Part shown: in pieces, positions 24,554 through 36,290 of the stretch
Layout: the number at the start of each line of letters is the position of its first letter
Numbering within the stretch: position 1 is the first letter of the stretch
From: Siphonodentalium dalli
Lineage: Eukaryota; Mollusca; Scaphopoda; Gadilida; Siphonodentaliidae
NCBI GenBank assembly: GCA_032622095.1
Contig: CP136065.1
Coordinates: 116,665,195-116,729,194, forward strand
Direction: 5' to 3'
DNA length: 64,000 nt
Translations under genes and position numbers: made by a program
Notes under the pieces: model-generated
The model's database searches: none
Told to the model about the DNA's origin: nothing
The model's input: the letters and a program-made list of their open reading frames with translations, nothing else

Positions 24554-24944
24554 TATACCGACTCTTCGCCATTCACGTTCACCGCTCTGATGGTAGATAG
24601 TACGAATAGGACCACACCCAAACAACATACGCGTAGTTGTTGCTGAATCTGGTTGACTTCAAGATCGCGATGAAATCAATGCTTTATATAACGCAGAGTT
24701 GGTTCCATGGATCGACCTAATATATACAGATGAATATTCGAGATTACTTTTTGGTGATGTACATACTGTAGATTAGGTCGACCCACGGAACCAAGTCTGC
24801 ATTAAATACGCATTAATTTCAGCGCAATCTTGAAGTCAATAACCAGATCCAGCCACAACTACGTATAATGTTGTTTGGGCGTGGTACCATTCGTACTACC
24901 TACCCATATAGAGCGTTGAACATGAATGGCAAGGAGTCAGTATA
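24554..24944. mobile_element. 390-bp foldback (palindromic) element
   Basis: Two arms of about 170 bp are inverted copies. The left begins TATACCGACTCTTCGCCATT and the right ends with the inverse AATGGCAAGGAGTCAGTATA. The loop is about 24731-24767. Internal landmarks pair across the centre: GACCACACCCAAACAACAT with ATGTTGTTTGGGCGTGGTACC, and GTTGGTTCCATGGATCGACC with GGTCGACCCACGGAACCAA. The left edge directly abuts the TTAA of the preceding MITE. No ORF of note. Confidence 0.88.
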
Positions 24945-25009
24945 AATGTCACGTGGTTGTTGGATGTGGGGATAAGATTACTGAATCACGAGCAACCTGT
25001 TGAAAATTT

Positions 25010-25135
25010 TCACCCGATTTAGACCAACATCGCATGTTAGTCTACAGTAAAACAAATTTGTTAAGAAATATTAGCATTCGGTGCAGGCTAATATTGCATG
25101 CCAATATGACACTCTGGCATGCCAAAATGACTTCA
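25010..25135 (-). repeat. Dispersed repeat R2 (inverse of 36160-36290)
   Basis: On the minus strand it reads TTGGCATGCCAGAG, then CATATTGGCATGC, ATATTAGCCTGCA and TAATATTTCTTAACA. It matches 36165-36235 on the plus strand with the same order and spacing. Short and non-coding, probably the end of a mobile element whose other end is not recognised. Confidence 0.75.
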
Positions 25136-25470
25136 CTACAACCAAAGAAGACAGTAACAATAATAATTGACGAAATCGGCGATATATGAAAATTTGAAAT
25201 TAGCAATATTCACTATCCGGGCTTTGGGATTTATTTTGGCAAGATCGGCCTTCATCATAGATCTATTTACTACCGTGATATAAAGCAGGCGCGTATATAA
25301 GGACGGCACATAGGCGCAGTACAGATTTGGAGGGGTAGGGGCATTTAACCGCATTACATATTTTATTATGTCCCAAAATTTCAAGGTCCCATCTACCCGA
25401 CGATGAACATCATGCAGGAAATCTGTATATCTTTCAACATTCATACCATTAAAAGCACCAGATGAATTAA

Positions 25471-25964
25471 AGGCACGTGAGGCCTTAATTGTCGAAAATA
25501 TTCATATTTGTTCCAAACACCGTAAACAGAAAAACATTAAAACGCACACAGTTTCGTTCATATATACCATGACCATCCCGTAAACAGCATGTTATCATAA
25601 ATACCTACTATATTTTACCTAAGCAAGAGCCTGATTGGGTTACAGAGGACAGCACACTGCTACTGGCTAATCACACACAAATGGCATAAACGCTCTTTAT
25701 TAGTTCCATATCAGGAATTCACCAACAAAGAACGCTCTTTATGTTTACCATCATAATATAAACAAACACCAGAAAAGTTACTTTTTATGCTTTTGTTTAC
25801 ATAACAATGGTTAAACATATGAGAATAACATACTGTGTATGCGATATTTCTGATTTATATACGGACACAGTCTGTCTACATTTTGATGTTCTTTCTGTTT
25901 GTGGCGGTTTTTGACGGGTGGAAATATTTTCACAGGATACCCACCGCCAAGGCCAACCGTACCT
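25471..25964. mobile_element. TTAA-flanked MITE with AGGCACG/CGTACCT ends
   Basis: The left end is TTAA then AGGCACGTGAGGCC. The right end is GGCCAACCGTACCT then TTAA, an imperfect terminal inverted repeat of about 15 bp with a TTAA duplication (25467-25470, 25965-25968). The size is 494 bp. It carries the CGCTCTTTAT motif twice (25691 and 25735). No transposase. Similar left termini stand alone at 8555 and 13876. TTAA duplication suggests piggyBac or Kolobok relatives; the ends do not decide between them. Confidence 0.65.
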
Positions 25965-26139
25965 TTAAATGAACTGATATTGGCATCACAGGGATAAAAT
26001 TGAAGGTAAAAAACAACAATGGAAACCTGTGAGAAATAATGGAATTGCTTTTGTTTTCAGTCCATTTTTTTGTTCGTCGTAAAAAGTGCCCCCTACCCAT
26101 TATATTGTATTATAAAAACAATATTGGGTAAATATTGAA

Positions 26140-26215
26140 ACTATAGGTACACTGGTGTAAATGTTTTCCATATGCCTCAGTGCATCCGTCTAGCAGGGAA
26201 TTCGCCTTTAAAACG
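26140..26215 (+). repeat. Short repeat R3, deleted form of 29117-29282
   Basis: ACTGGTGTAAATGTTTTCC, CCTCAGTG, then directly CATCCGTCTAGCAGGGAATT and CGCCTTTAAA. At 29117-29282 the same two blocks are separated by about 90 bp. One copy has therefore lost or the other gained internal sequence. Confidence 0.8.
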
Positions 26216-26224
26216 TTTGAAACC

Positions 26225-26800
26225 GATATCTTGGACCGAATCGCCAGGCCACTTAAAATAATTGTTCGTGGGATAACCCATGTGGTGGACTTTCTATTTA
26301 AATAATTACCAATCCTCTCTTGATATCTATAGCAGTGGTGGATCAGGATTTCCCCGATGCAGGGGCTATAGATGATCCCCGACTTGGGGCTATATATGAT
26401 CCCGAAAGCTACCAGGCGGGGTGGCTAAGGGTGGATACACACATGCATGTAATCTTTGCAAATGTCGTGTATTTGTCGTTTTACATGGATCATACAGACC
26501 ATGTAATATGTGTCCGCTGACAACCAAATCACTGCGGCTATGTTTGACCACATTGAGTCAAGCTCTGAACGTGCAGAGAGCCGTCGACTGAACGAAGTAG
26601 TCAGGCCGCTTGAAATAATTATTCGCGCGATAACCCAAATGTTGGACTTTCTGATTAAATCAGTGCCAGTCTTCTCTTGATTTTTACACCAGCGATGTCC
26701 TCAGGATTTTCCCAAACGCAGGGGCTATGATCCCCAACATGTGGGGGGGGGGTGCTATATTATCCCGGAAGCTACCGGACTGACCATTGCATATTTCATC
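26225..26800 (+). repeat. Old tandem duplication, about 370-bp spacing
   Basis: 26225-26430 and 26595-26800 share, in order, AGGCC(A/G)CTT, ATAACCCA, TTGGACTTTCT-type, TCTCTTGAT, GCAGGGGCTAT and AAGCTACC blocks. They are diverged by many substitutions and indels, so the duplication is old. A run of nine or ten G lies in the second copy (about 26743). Confidence 0.7.
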
Positions 26801-27054
26801 GACGGGTGTGGTGGGGGCATGCAGCATTCTGAGTCCTGACTCCCCACCAATGGAGTCACGAAGCCACTCCTGACTTATACATATTGTAGATGACAGTCAT
26901 TTCTGTCGTGTCTGTTTGCTACGAGCGATTAATCTAATATTCAGAAATTTATGCTATTCATATAATTATGAACATATTATTCTCTACGAGTTCCGAACTA
27001 CGTCACGAAATTGTGTTATATATGTATACGCAAAATTTACAACTATGGAATATT

Positions 27055-28340
27055 TATGTCAAACATATTGTACATTCATGCCCAGATAATCTCGACTGAT
27101 ACATTCAACTAAATCCCTTATATTAGTTATTCGAAGCTTTAGAGAACCAGCCCCCTGGCCCGCTCCCCCAATCATGGATTATGGTATAAAATGTTATAAT
27201 TCAAGCGTGTAAAAGCTAAAATTGTGACAGTTAGGAACTCGTTCAACCTTTGGTTTGAGAAACATATACTGTTATGTAAATTCTGGGAGAAAATGGGATG
27301 TGTCACTCTTTTTACTTTTAACGCTGTACCTGCTTTAATGTTTTGGCGCTGTAATTGATATTTGCATGGAAATCCCAATTGAATGTTATCACGTGAGCTC
27401 GCTCTGAAACTATCCGAGGAATCTCAACGAACCGGTATTGTCTGTCTTAATTTTCCAATGCCTGTTATTCAAGGCATGAGAGCACCATATCGGATTGTTG
27501 ATATGACATTGAACACTTGTGTATCACAATCGCACTAAAAGAGCTTCAAATTCTGCACATTTTATTTTTATTTTGGATGACCCTGAAATGACGAGAAACA
27601 AATCAAGTATAAAATCGACGGACTCAAATCCACTTTTCGAAATGAATTAAAACTCGTGAAAAACAGCAACATATATCAAACAGGATTTATTCATTTCGGC
27701 ATCCATGAAAGAATTTATGACTGGCCTGAAATTTCTTGATAGCAGTTAGCGGTTAGTTTGATAATGGCTTATAACTGCTCACTTGTCTCGCCTGTTGAAA
27801 TTGTCCGATTGCGACTAATGCTATCAATGATTGGTGTGACCATGTAAAATACATGGATTTTACATACAGAAATTACATGCATGTGTGTATCCACCCTAAC
27901 TCTGAGCTATTTAAGTAAAACATATTATATTGTACCTTCTTGCCCAGATTATTCCGACCGACACATTCAACTAAGTCCCTTAGCGATTTAAAGCTTTCAT
28001 GACCCCACGCCAAACAAGCATCATGGTCGAAAATGTTCTATATCAAGCCTGTATATGCCAGACGTGTCGCTTCTGGCATTCATGCATTAATAAAACGCCA
28101 GATATCACACAGACTTGACTAATTTCCGCACCCGTAAGAGAAGATATGTTTTGGATTGGCCTTAAATGTCCTGATAGCAGACAGTTTGACTTCGCTTATC
28201 ACTACTCAATTGTCTGGTCTGTTAACAATGAACCTCTCTCGAGAAGGTGATTAATGTTGTCAATTATTGGTGTGGTCATGTAAAATACATGTATTTTACA
28301 CACAGGAATTACATGCATGTGTGTATCCACCCTAAAGCGA
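27055..28340 (+). repeat. Old tandem duplication with shared CATGTAAAATACATG end
   Basis: 27065-27125 resembles 27930-27985 (GCCCAGATAAT, ACATTCAACTAA, TCCCTTA). 27715-27900 resembles 28150-28335, including the shared end ATTGGTGTG, CATGTAAAATACATG, ATTACATGCATGTGTGTATC and CACCCTAA. The second copy lacks the middle part, about 430 bp. The end block also occurs inverted near 26426-26455. Confidence 0.75.
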
Positions 28341-29110
28341 TAGTGCGCTTTTTCGAGGAATAATTGTAGCTCCCTGCATTTCCTCAGAATTACCCATCAA
28401 TTGAATAAATATGTTCAACAACAAAATCACTTGTGTGGTTCTTAATTATTACACATAATTTAACCCCACCCCTTTAACACATTGTTCATAAAAAGAACAT
28501 CATTTTAAACCGCAAGTCATGTGTTCAGCCCCCATTTTCACACATTTTTGGTGGTCTGGTGTTGCAGCCTTTGATTAGCTATTGGATACTGTACAAGATT
28601 CTTTTCGTGAGAGAACTTCTGGTGATGTGACTGTCATTGAGTCCAGATCTGATCATCTGACCACCAAGCGCATGGCTTTATCGTCACATGAGAAACTAAA
28701 ATATTACATTTCCAGGTCTGCAAGGGTGATCCAAGATAACTGGATGTGGTTGTACATTGAATTAGTTAAACACAGATACGCTCTCTTCAAAGTGCTGAAG
28801 CATTTTCTTAAATGTATCCAAGTCTTAGTGCTATTAACCTTCAAATGACCATAGCCACCACTGGAAATGACACACTTTCATAATATATACCTGTACATCA
28901 CTGGCTATAAAATCCAAAATACTTGTTAGTTTAGCTTTAAATTTAAAATTTAAAAAATAAAAACAAATACTACTATTTTGGGGGCTGATGTTAGTGAAAA
29001 AATAGCTACACCGTGCATAAGAGATTCAATGGACTAAAAGACCCCCCAAAAAATGTCTCAAAACACTTTAAAGTGGCTCACATGGATTACAAATGCAAAA
29101 AACAAAAGCT
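28341..29110. other. No recognised gene; one unassigned short ORF
   Basis: The 88-codon frame at 28582-28848 begins MDTVQDSFRERTSGD and has a mixed, protein-like composition (YYISRSARVIQDNWMW), but I recognise no domain. It may be an exon or transposon relic. The frame at 29053-29445 overlaps repeat R3 and is probably not a gene. Confidence 0.35.
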
Positions 29111-29116
29111 TTAGGT

Positions 29117-29282
29117 TACACTGGTGTAAATGTTTCCATAGGCCTCAGTGTAAACGCTTCAGTGTATACTGTTTAAAATATAATTCCCAGGTCAAAAATT
29201 TTATTAAATCTGAAAGACTGACATTTGCGGAAACTTTTTATGCAAACAAAACCTATCCGTCTAGCAGGGAATTCGCCTTTAA
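29117..29282 (+). repeat. Repeat R3, longer copy
   Basis: Contains CCTCAGTG and ATCCGTCTAGCAGGGAATTC blocks, as at 26140-26215, with about 90 bp more between them. It lies within an open frame of 130 codons (29053-29445) rich in Lys and Phe with no known domain. Confidence 0.75.
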
Positions 29283-29459
29283 ATCTTGTGTTTTCGTTAC
29301 TGGTGTCACAACCGCACTTAAAAAATCATGTTATATTTTAGACCACACCACAAAATTCAAACTTCACTACAAAGGGTTAATTGTGGGCACCCCGTTTGGC
29401 AGGAAAATACGTCAAATAAAAATTAATAGTGGATTGTTTAACTAATTGCATGCATCAAT

Positions 29460-29720
29460 CATTCAATATAGGTGTATTCCATATTAATAGCAATCTTTTC
29501 TAAATCAATATATTATTTCCCAACCAATGCTGACCAATGGTGTTCATTTCCAAACCAACAGTCTTTCTTATATTCAATATGAGACAATTTCATTCTAATA
29601 TATAATGTTTTCTAATCAATGTTGATAGATCCACAATCAATGTTCCATTTCAAATCAATAGTACTCATATTCCAACCAATATATAAAATAAATTCTAATA
29701 CAGAAATTATTCATTCTAAT
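29460..29720 (-). repeat. Repeat R4, inverted partner of 32390-32750
   Basis: On the minus strand it reads ATTGATTAGAAAACA, then TATTGAATATAAGAA, GTTTGGAAATGAACACC and ATTGGT, matching 32650-32735 on the plus strand. The pair encloses about 3 kb. Sequence inside each partner is also loosely tandem, with ATTGGTTTG-type units. Confidence 0.75.
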
Positions 29721-29721
29721 A

Positions 29722-29850
29722 CACATATCGTACATTTGCGCTCCAAAATACAAATACTATTATTAGGTTTTTTATTTTTCCCGGTATCGAAATAGGTCGA
29801 TAAATATCTTAACTGCCTTTCTACGAGCATTCTGTAACCCAAAAATAGAC
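29722..29850 (-). repeat. Repeat R5 (minus copy)
   Basis: On the minus strand, GATACCGGGAAAAAT and GTATTTTGGAGCGCAAA match 49390-49445 on the plus strand, with GCTCGTAGAAA further upstream also shared. A short dispersed element; nothing coding. Confidence 0.75.
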
Positions 29851-30104
29851 GCAGTGAACAAGGTGGTTGGGTCCCAAGCAAGAAACAGCCATTCGCACGA
29901 CATGGAACTGAAAAGAGCATTACGTGTTGTTCTATTCCTGATATGGTAGTAATAAAGAGCGTTTGTCTGACTTCGAGCGAAAAATTTAAAACGGCCGGAA
30001 AATGGCTGTGACTTTGGCAAGTGTTTTTCAAAGCATATAAAGCCGGCATATCAATATTTCGTGTATTTATCGACCTATCGTATTCGTCCCTCCAATTTAC
30101 GTTA

Positions 30105-30180
30105 ACAAAACTTGGATGTTCGAATGAGCCATGTCCGTTTAAGGGTCAGATGCACGTTTTGCCAAAATTTCCGGGTATTT
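30105..30180 (+). repeat. Repeat R6 fragment (AGGGTCAGATGCACGTTTTG)
   Basis: GAATGAGCCATGTCCGTTTA and AGGGTCAGATGCACGTTTTG are found here. The first block is present inverted at 36298-36322 and the second at 63735-63755. This suggests one dispersed family represented by fragments. Confidence 0.6.
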
Positions 30181-30299
30181 CAAAATGGATTTGATCGAAA
30201 TCAGCCCAGGAATTACTTTGTAAAATTTGGTAGAAGCGATTATTGTGACACAATATTTAAGAACATTCGACCCATTGGATATTATAACTTCATTTACTT

Positions 30300-32230
30300 T
30301 ACTTTTATGGCATGAACAATATTTAAAACTTCACTGTTTTCAGGTACCAATATCTTCTGTAAAATAGATTTTCTTCTAAATTGCAGTTCATATATCCATG
30401 ATATCATATCTCAAGATCATCAGAGGAGACTTAATTATTCTTGATTAGTGAAATTTAATAATTATTTTCATATAGAAATGCAACTACCCATAAATAATTT
30501 TCTATATTTGAGAATTATCATGTCATGCCTGTTGATCAATGAACATTGGGCTGAGATGAGTTGTGGGTCATGGGTTCACAACCAAGTTAAACCTGGCCAC
30601 GATATTTCTTAACACTACATGGCCTAATTCAAGTTGATTAATCTCTGCTTAAGTGGACCACACTATTTGTGAATGGGTTATTCTTCATTATAATACATGG
30701 GGGTATGATGCTGTATTATGCAATTAAAATATAACTCAACATTATGATAAAATTGAAGCCTCCTTTCATAGAGCTAAGACAATAAGCTATTTGGTAATTG
30801 GAGATTTGTGTGAAATGATTAATTATTCTAGCAGTTCTTGGTACCAAAAGGGACAAAAAATAACATAATATTTTTAACCTCTCAAATGTATTAAAATCTA
30901 TTGTTTTGTTGTCTCTTCATAATTGCTCAGATTCTGTATACTGTGAAGATGATGATATCAGAAACTCAAGATTTATTGCCAGATAGATCCAGAGAAATTC
31001 TTTGTTGAAAATCTCTTCCATTTTTTGCTGGATTTATGCAAAACGTGCGTCCCCTTAATATACGTCAATTTCCTTTTAATAGCATTTCTATCAATAAACG
31101 ACAATACGAAACTAACTTCTTCTTCTTCTTCCGATTACAGTCCACCATCAACAGGCTGATGATTATGACTAATTTTATTTTGGCAACGACTGGCGATAAT
31201 TTCTCTTCATGATTAGGGTTTGTAATAATATAATTGATTTGAATTTGGAAATCATGATTAGTTGATTGGATTCTTTACTGGGTCAAATGGGTTTTCTGGG
31301 ACGCCCAGCATGGATTTAGTTGGTTCATCATCCTGGTCCTGAACTCATCGACTGGAATGATGGTGACTATTTCAGTTGGTATAGCATTCCATCATTCTCT
31401 TATGGTCAATGAAAATCTAACAGTAAAATCCCGAACTAATATGAGTCAATCTTTAACCCAAACTCAGAAAGGAAGTGTTGAAAACTATACAAGAAAATCG
31501 CTAATCCTAGCATCTAGACTGGCCTCAACTGAAGCGTTCCTATTGTGTTGGGAATTTCAATTCGGGGAGGGTCCGGGAGGGGTGCGTGAGATTTTTTTTG
31601 GGATTTACAGCTGGGAGTTACCGTTAAAATCTCGAGATTAACGGGGTCTTTACGTGGTGTTATATATGATGCTGACAAGTTCATTTAATGACAAAATTAC
31701 GATTAGCCAATTAGGCTGGTTAAACAACACATGTGGCGGCCCACGTCGGTTTCGTTTGCGGCCCAACCACATATACCCCCCCCCCCCAAACCATAAAAAA
31801 ACCTCGGGTTCTCGCTTGATAGAAAATCACGTGGAATCAGAATTTTTCCGGCCTCCGGCCCATCGGGAATTTAAAGAGACAGTTAAAATTATTTATCTTA
31901 GTGTCAAGGTTGTGCTAAAATTGGGTATACGTTTACTTGTTCGATAAATGTCAAAAATCTCGTTAGTTTCATTGTGAATATAAGATATTTTTGCTCATTT
32001 ACTTATGTCTTCGTCTGTTCGACATAGTTGTGTTTGCAGTTGTAACTATATGATGTTTTTTAGATTACTCCGGTCACCAAAAAATCATTCCATTCATTTT
32101 TGACCAGGGTAATTTACCAATCGTAGCCCAGCGTAATGAATGGAATAGCCCGAAAGTATCTCCAACGTCCCTGGTGGCGTCCCTAGCGTTAATTCGAGAA
32201 TTTATTTTTGGTTTGTAAACGGTAGTTATT
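30300..32230. other. No recognised gene; short simple-sequence runs
   Basis: Contains a C-run at about 31777-31789 and a (TTC)n tract near 31112 followed by a splice-acceptor-like CCGATTACAG. The frame at 31357-31641 has no domain. I recognise no element here. Confidence 0.45.
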
Positions 32231-32760
32231 AAAATGTCAACTGCGATCATTGAATATTACCGGAAATAGATCGTTGATTTTGCTGTTACATATTGAATGG
32301 AATAATAACATATCGAATTGAAATAGAACATTAATTCTGCGTTGATGGTAATTGGTGTGGATATGATATCTATTAAATATAAGAATGACAAGGTCTATTG
32401 GTTTGAAAATGAACATCGTTGATTTGGGGAATTCTATATTGATTAGGAATATATGTCTATTGGTTTGAAAATGAACATCGTTGATTGGGGAGTTCTATTT
32501 TGATTAGAAAAATATGGCTATTGACACGGAATATATATATATATATTGAATATGCGATAGCTGTACTAATTGTTTGTTATTAGATATTTGTTGAGAAATG
32601 AATAACATTAAATTTAAATAGAACAATAATTCTGCACATGCATCGATCAACATTGATTATAAGACGATATATTAAAGTTGAATTTTCTCCTATTGAATAT
32701 AAGAACGACTATTGGTTTGGAAATGGACACCATTGGTTTGAAAAAGATAGTTCTTAAAAC
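32230..32760 (+). repeat. Repeat R4, plus copy, with a 75-bp tandem
   Basis: CTATTGGTTTGAAAATGAAC followed by ATCGTTGATT and GGGGA occurs at 32396 and again at 32458, a tandem of about 62-75 bp. A more diverged copy at 32710 (TTGGTTTGGAAATGGACACC) matches the inverted partner at 29460-29720. (AT)n follows at about 32528-32545. Confidence 0.75.
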
Positions 32761-34640
32761 GGAATGGACTTTGTTGAATGTGCGGTGCATGTAATTGTTG
32801 AAACAAACCACCATTAACTTATATTTCATGTGATTTCCTACCCAACGGCCGCCCATAGTTAATTCCTGTGCCACTGGCTATTTTACCTATGGGAAATCAT
32901 AGAAAAGAGGTGTGATGTTTTTTTTTATATTAAAACACGCAAGGCTATTGACCAATCAGGGCCAGTGTCTCTTTTATTCTCTCCAATATAGCATCCGATA
33001 GATGTCACTCCGAACCATATTTACACCAGTGTAACATATAGGAGCCCCCTTCTAAACATGGATTTGGAAAAAAACCTACATGCTATTGGAAAAATCTGCG
33101 ATCGGCGCTCAGATCCACTCACCTGGACCTTGTATCCTGGAATTATTTCACGACACCATACCCCCCCCCCCCCCCCACCGGACAAATCGCCGTTATTTAA
33201 GTAAGCTACAAGTAGAATTATTACGCCATCTCATCTAAGGTGTTTTCTATGATCGTGTTCTGGGGATGTCAGTGGAGACATGGAGGTTCTATTTATAGAA
33301 ATGTGATTAAAAGGGTACCAGCAATTTCCGCACCGCGGTCAGACCTTTGCAGGATGTATGTTTTCACTGATGTATCTTCGCGGATGTCTCATTGTTGCAG
33401 TATGTAAATTTTATGACAGCGTAATTGCTTTCGATATTTTGGTGTGAACAATGGCTGGGCAACTCTTGAAGAGTTTATTGCGGGAATACAATGCATAATA
33501 CTTTATAATGTTCAGGTTACTTTTCTCTATCGTAAAATGGGGTGACTTTGGACAGCGAGGTTACTTCGGACAGTATGAATCTCTAAGGGTATGACACATT
33601 CTTTTATAAATCCACGTCTGTTTTACTTGTCAGTCAACCCTGACCTTCATTTTAAATGTTTGAGCTCGAATACGTTCCAGATATTACAAGGAACGGTCTA
33701 TAACGCAGTTGAAAGTTTTTCTTGTTTTTGAATGTACGTCAAAACTCGACGCCCTGATAATTGCATTAATTGAATGGCATATTGAAACCAAATTATAAAC
33801 GATAATCGTGCATGTTCTATTATGTGGTCTAAAATGATACCAAAATTAAACTCAACCTTTTGGATTTTTCACATTGGAAACACCCTTTTGTTGGCCCTTA
33901 AAATTCCTTTGGGATGATTTTGGACACTAGCACAGGGTAAGCTTCTTCCACCACAACCGCTAATATAGCCTATATATTCTATTTCACTATAAATGAAATG
34001 TTTCAGAACTTGTAATTATGTCTAAAGAAGGTATATCTTTTATTATTCTTAAACCCAACATAGCGATGTTGTGATATTTGTTTTTATTACGCATTGGTGG
34101 TGCCCGAAACAACCCCAACAACTCAACACTGTGAACATATGTAGATAAAGGTCTTATTGCGAAGTATCCGGAGTGTATTTAATCTGATTAGTATATATTT
34201 TTTCCATATTTTGAGGTTTTCTGGTGTGGTGAATGAGACACTTTCAGTGATCAGCCGCCTTTGTTGTAATGATTTGAATGATTAGCTGTTTTAACGGAAT
34301 TCTGAGGTGGTGCTTTCACGAAATCTTGAAGGCAGTATGATTAATTAGTCTCCATAATCGGTGGTGAATGAAACCTTGTCGGAAATTATATCATAATGAC
34401 TCTCAAGATTGTTTGTAAATCATTCAGTGTTCAGCCGCCGTATATTGGCTTCTGTATGAATTGCAATAGAAATTAGAACAAATAACAAAGAAAAGATACA
34501 TGCCAGCTGAAAACAATTATAATGTCGTATAAGAGAACCGAGAAACTAACAGTTCAGTGTAATTGCCGCAAGCTGACAACAAGTCAACACAATAACATGT
34601 CAATCGTCAAGGCTTTGTCATTTATTTTGGCAATGGGTGT
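32761..34640. other. No recognised gene; C-run and a GTAAAATGGGGTGAC-type repeat
   Basis: A run of about 16 C at 33161-33176. From 33530, ATCGTAAAATGGGGTGACTT begins a sequence that recalls a common invertebrate dispersed repeat (from memory only). No coding region over 80 codons. Confidence 0.45.
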
Positions 34641-35890
34641 TTGGTTATAACCAATAACATATTGGTGTATCAATACAATGGCCGTTGCATGTTTGGCGAT
34701 GAACCTTTCAACCAATTGGAACACCATTTCCAAAGCACAAGAGGCTCTTTTTCAAAAAGGTCAGAAACATATGTACTCACTTTTGAATGCATTCAGGGCA
34801 ACAGCATTTCCTTCAGTGAATATCTTGTTGAAATTATTTGACAGATTGATCAAACCAATCATATTATACGGATGTGAAGTATGGGGATGTGGCACGTCAC
34901 GAAGTAACCAGTATAGTTTTGAGTTGCGAAAAGTTACACACTACTTATTGTAAGCATATATTGGGAGTAGGTAAGTACGCTCCAAATCATGCAGTCAGAG
35001 CAGAGTTCGGTATAGTTATCCATGTTCCGTTGAAATATTATGCAGAATTGCTAACTATGGTGCAAAATTATCAAATGTATCTAAAAACAAATTAATGACA
35101 TCGGCCGTCTCTGAACATGTGATGAGAAAAGCCAAATGCAACTCTTTATTCAGGACGATAAACGCATTTGGCTGTAAAAATATACAGGTTCCATTAAATA
35201 ACCAAACATATTGTATTATTAGAAATCTCAAGTGTAAGCTCCGGGAAGAACGTGTGAAAGAATTCAAGAGGTCTATATTTGATGACTAATCAAAATGGCC
35301 ATAAAAATAAACTCAGAACATATAGATTGTTTTAAAATGATTATGTCTTAGAGACTTACTGAATAAACACAACATCTTTAAAAGATAGGATCAGTTTTAC
35401 AAAACTCCGTGTTAGTGATAACAAACTCGCTATTGAAAAAGGTAGACATCATCCGCCTATAATTAAGGAGGGGAAGAGACTGTGCCTTAAATGCAGGACC
35501 GGTTCTGATATAGAAAATGAGTATCATTTCATTATGGAATGTCCACACTATTGCAATATCAGAGATTAATTTTTCCAAATTGTTGGTAGATATCACAGTA
35601 ATTTTACAAGTATGTCAAACGATCAGAAATTTAATCTTGTAATGATAAATGATAACCCTGAAATAAGCAGCAAAATCAGCAACGTGGTCCGGCGCTTCTT
35701 TGATAAGCGCTCTGAATGAATATTATATATGCTTGCCATTACACAATAAAATACATATAGCTATACATGCCATGTTCACATGTAATTGTTTATTAATTGT
35801 TTATTGTTTTATTATGAATTGTATTGTTAGCGTACTGCCTTTATTGGTGTTTGTGCAAATAAATCGTATCGTATCGTGTGTACATATTTC
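34641..35890 (+). pseudogene. 5'-truncated non-LTR retrotransposon (LINE) ORF2 3' end
   Basis: The first frame holds the C-terminal RT-adjacent motif FDRLIKPIILYGCEVWG (about 34835-34890). After a frame change near 34900, CEKLHTTYCKHILGV and a segment with YAPNHAVRAEFG follow. After further breaks comes a Cys/His block, CLKC...YHFIMECPHY (about 35490-35555). A TAA interrupts just after it, and the frame then resumes to an end near 35718. This order is typical of the 3' part of ORF2 in CR1/L2/RTE-type LINEs. The rest of ORF2 and all of ORF1 are missing, as in abortive reverse transcription. A 3' tail follows, ending in reiterated CGTAT near 35866. At least four lesions make it non-functional. 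Confidence 0.85.
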
Positions 35891-36159
35891 ATAATTATCA
35901 TAACTTTAGTTTGGCACGTCCGATTTAAAAAATCTTTTCAAATGCTTTCCCACCAAGCGCATACTACACACATATACACAAAAATTACATATAATCAACT
36001 ATATATATAGAAAGCCATTACCTATATACACATTTTTCACAATCACTACATTAAAGCTCCAATATATTGTATATATGCCTAATAATATGATCTAGATGGC
36101 GTTACAATTTCTGACTATGATTTTCTTGTCACCCTTACGATATTGTTACATGTCTGGTT

Positions 36160-36290
36160 GCATGCCAGAGCGGCATATTGGCATGCGATATTAGCCTGTA
36201 GTGCAGACTGATATTTCTTAACAGTTTCCCTTTACTACAGTATAATGTAGATCCGGATCCGTATCTGGTGAAATTGCTAATGACGAGGAA
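36160..36290 (+). repeat. Dispersed repeat R2, plus copy
   Basis: GCATGCCAGAGCGGCATATT and GGCATGCGATATTAGCCTG match the minus strand of 25010-25135. Followed by the R6-like block CGGACATGGCTCATTCGAAC at 36299. No coding sense. Confidence 0.75.

Noticed and set aside
29053-29445. 130-codon ORF as a host gene
   Set aside because: Overlaps dispersed repeat R3, Lys/Phe-rich, no domain, no splice or promoter context.
31112-31140. Pyrimidine tract with CAG as a 3' splice site
   Set aside because: No open frame of coding character follows, so a chance (TTC)n tract is more likely.
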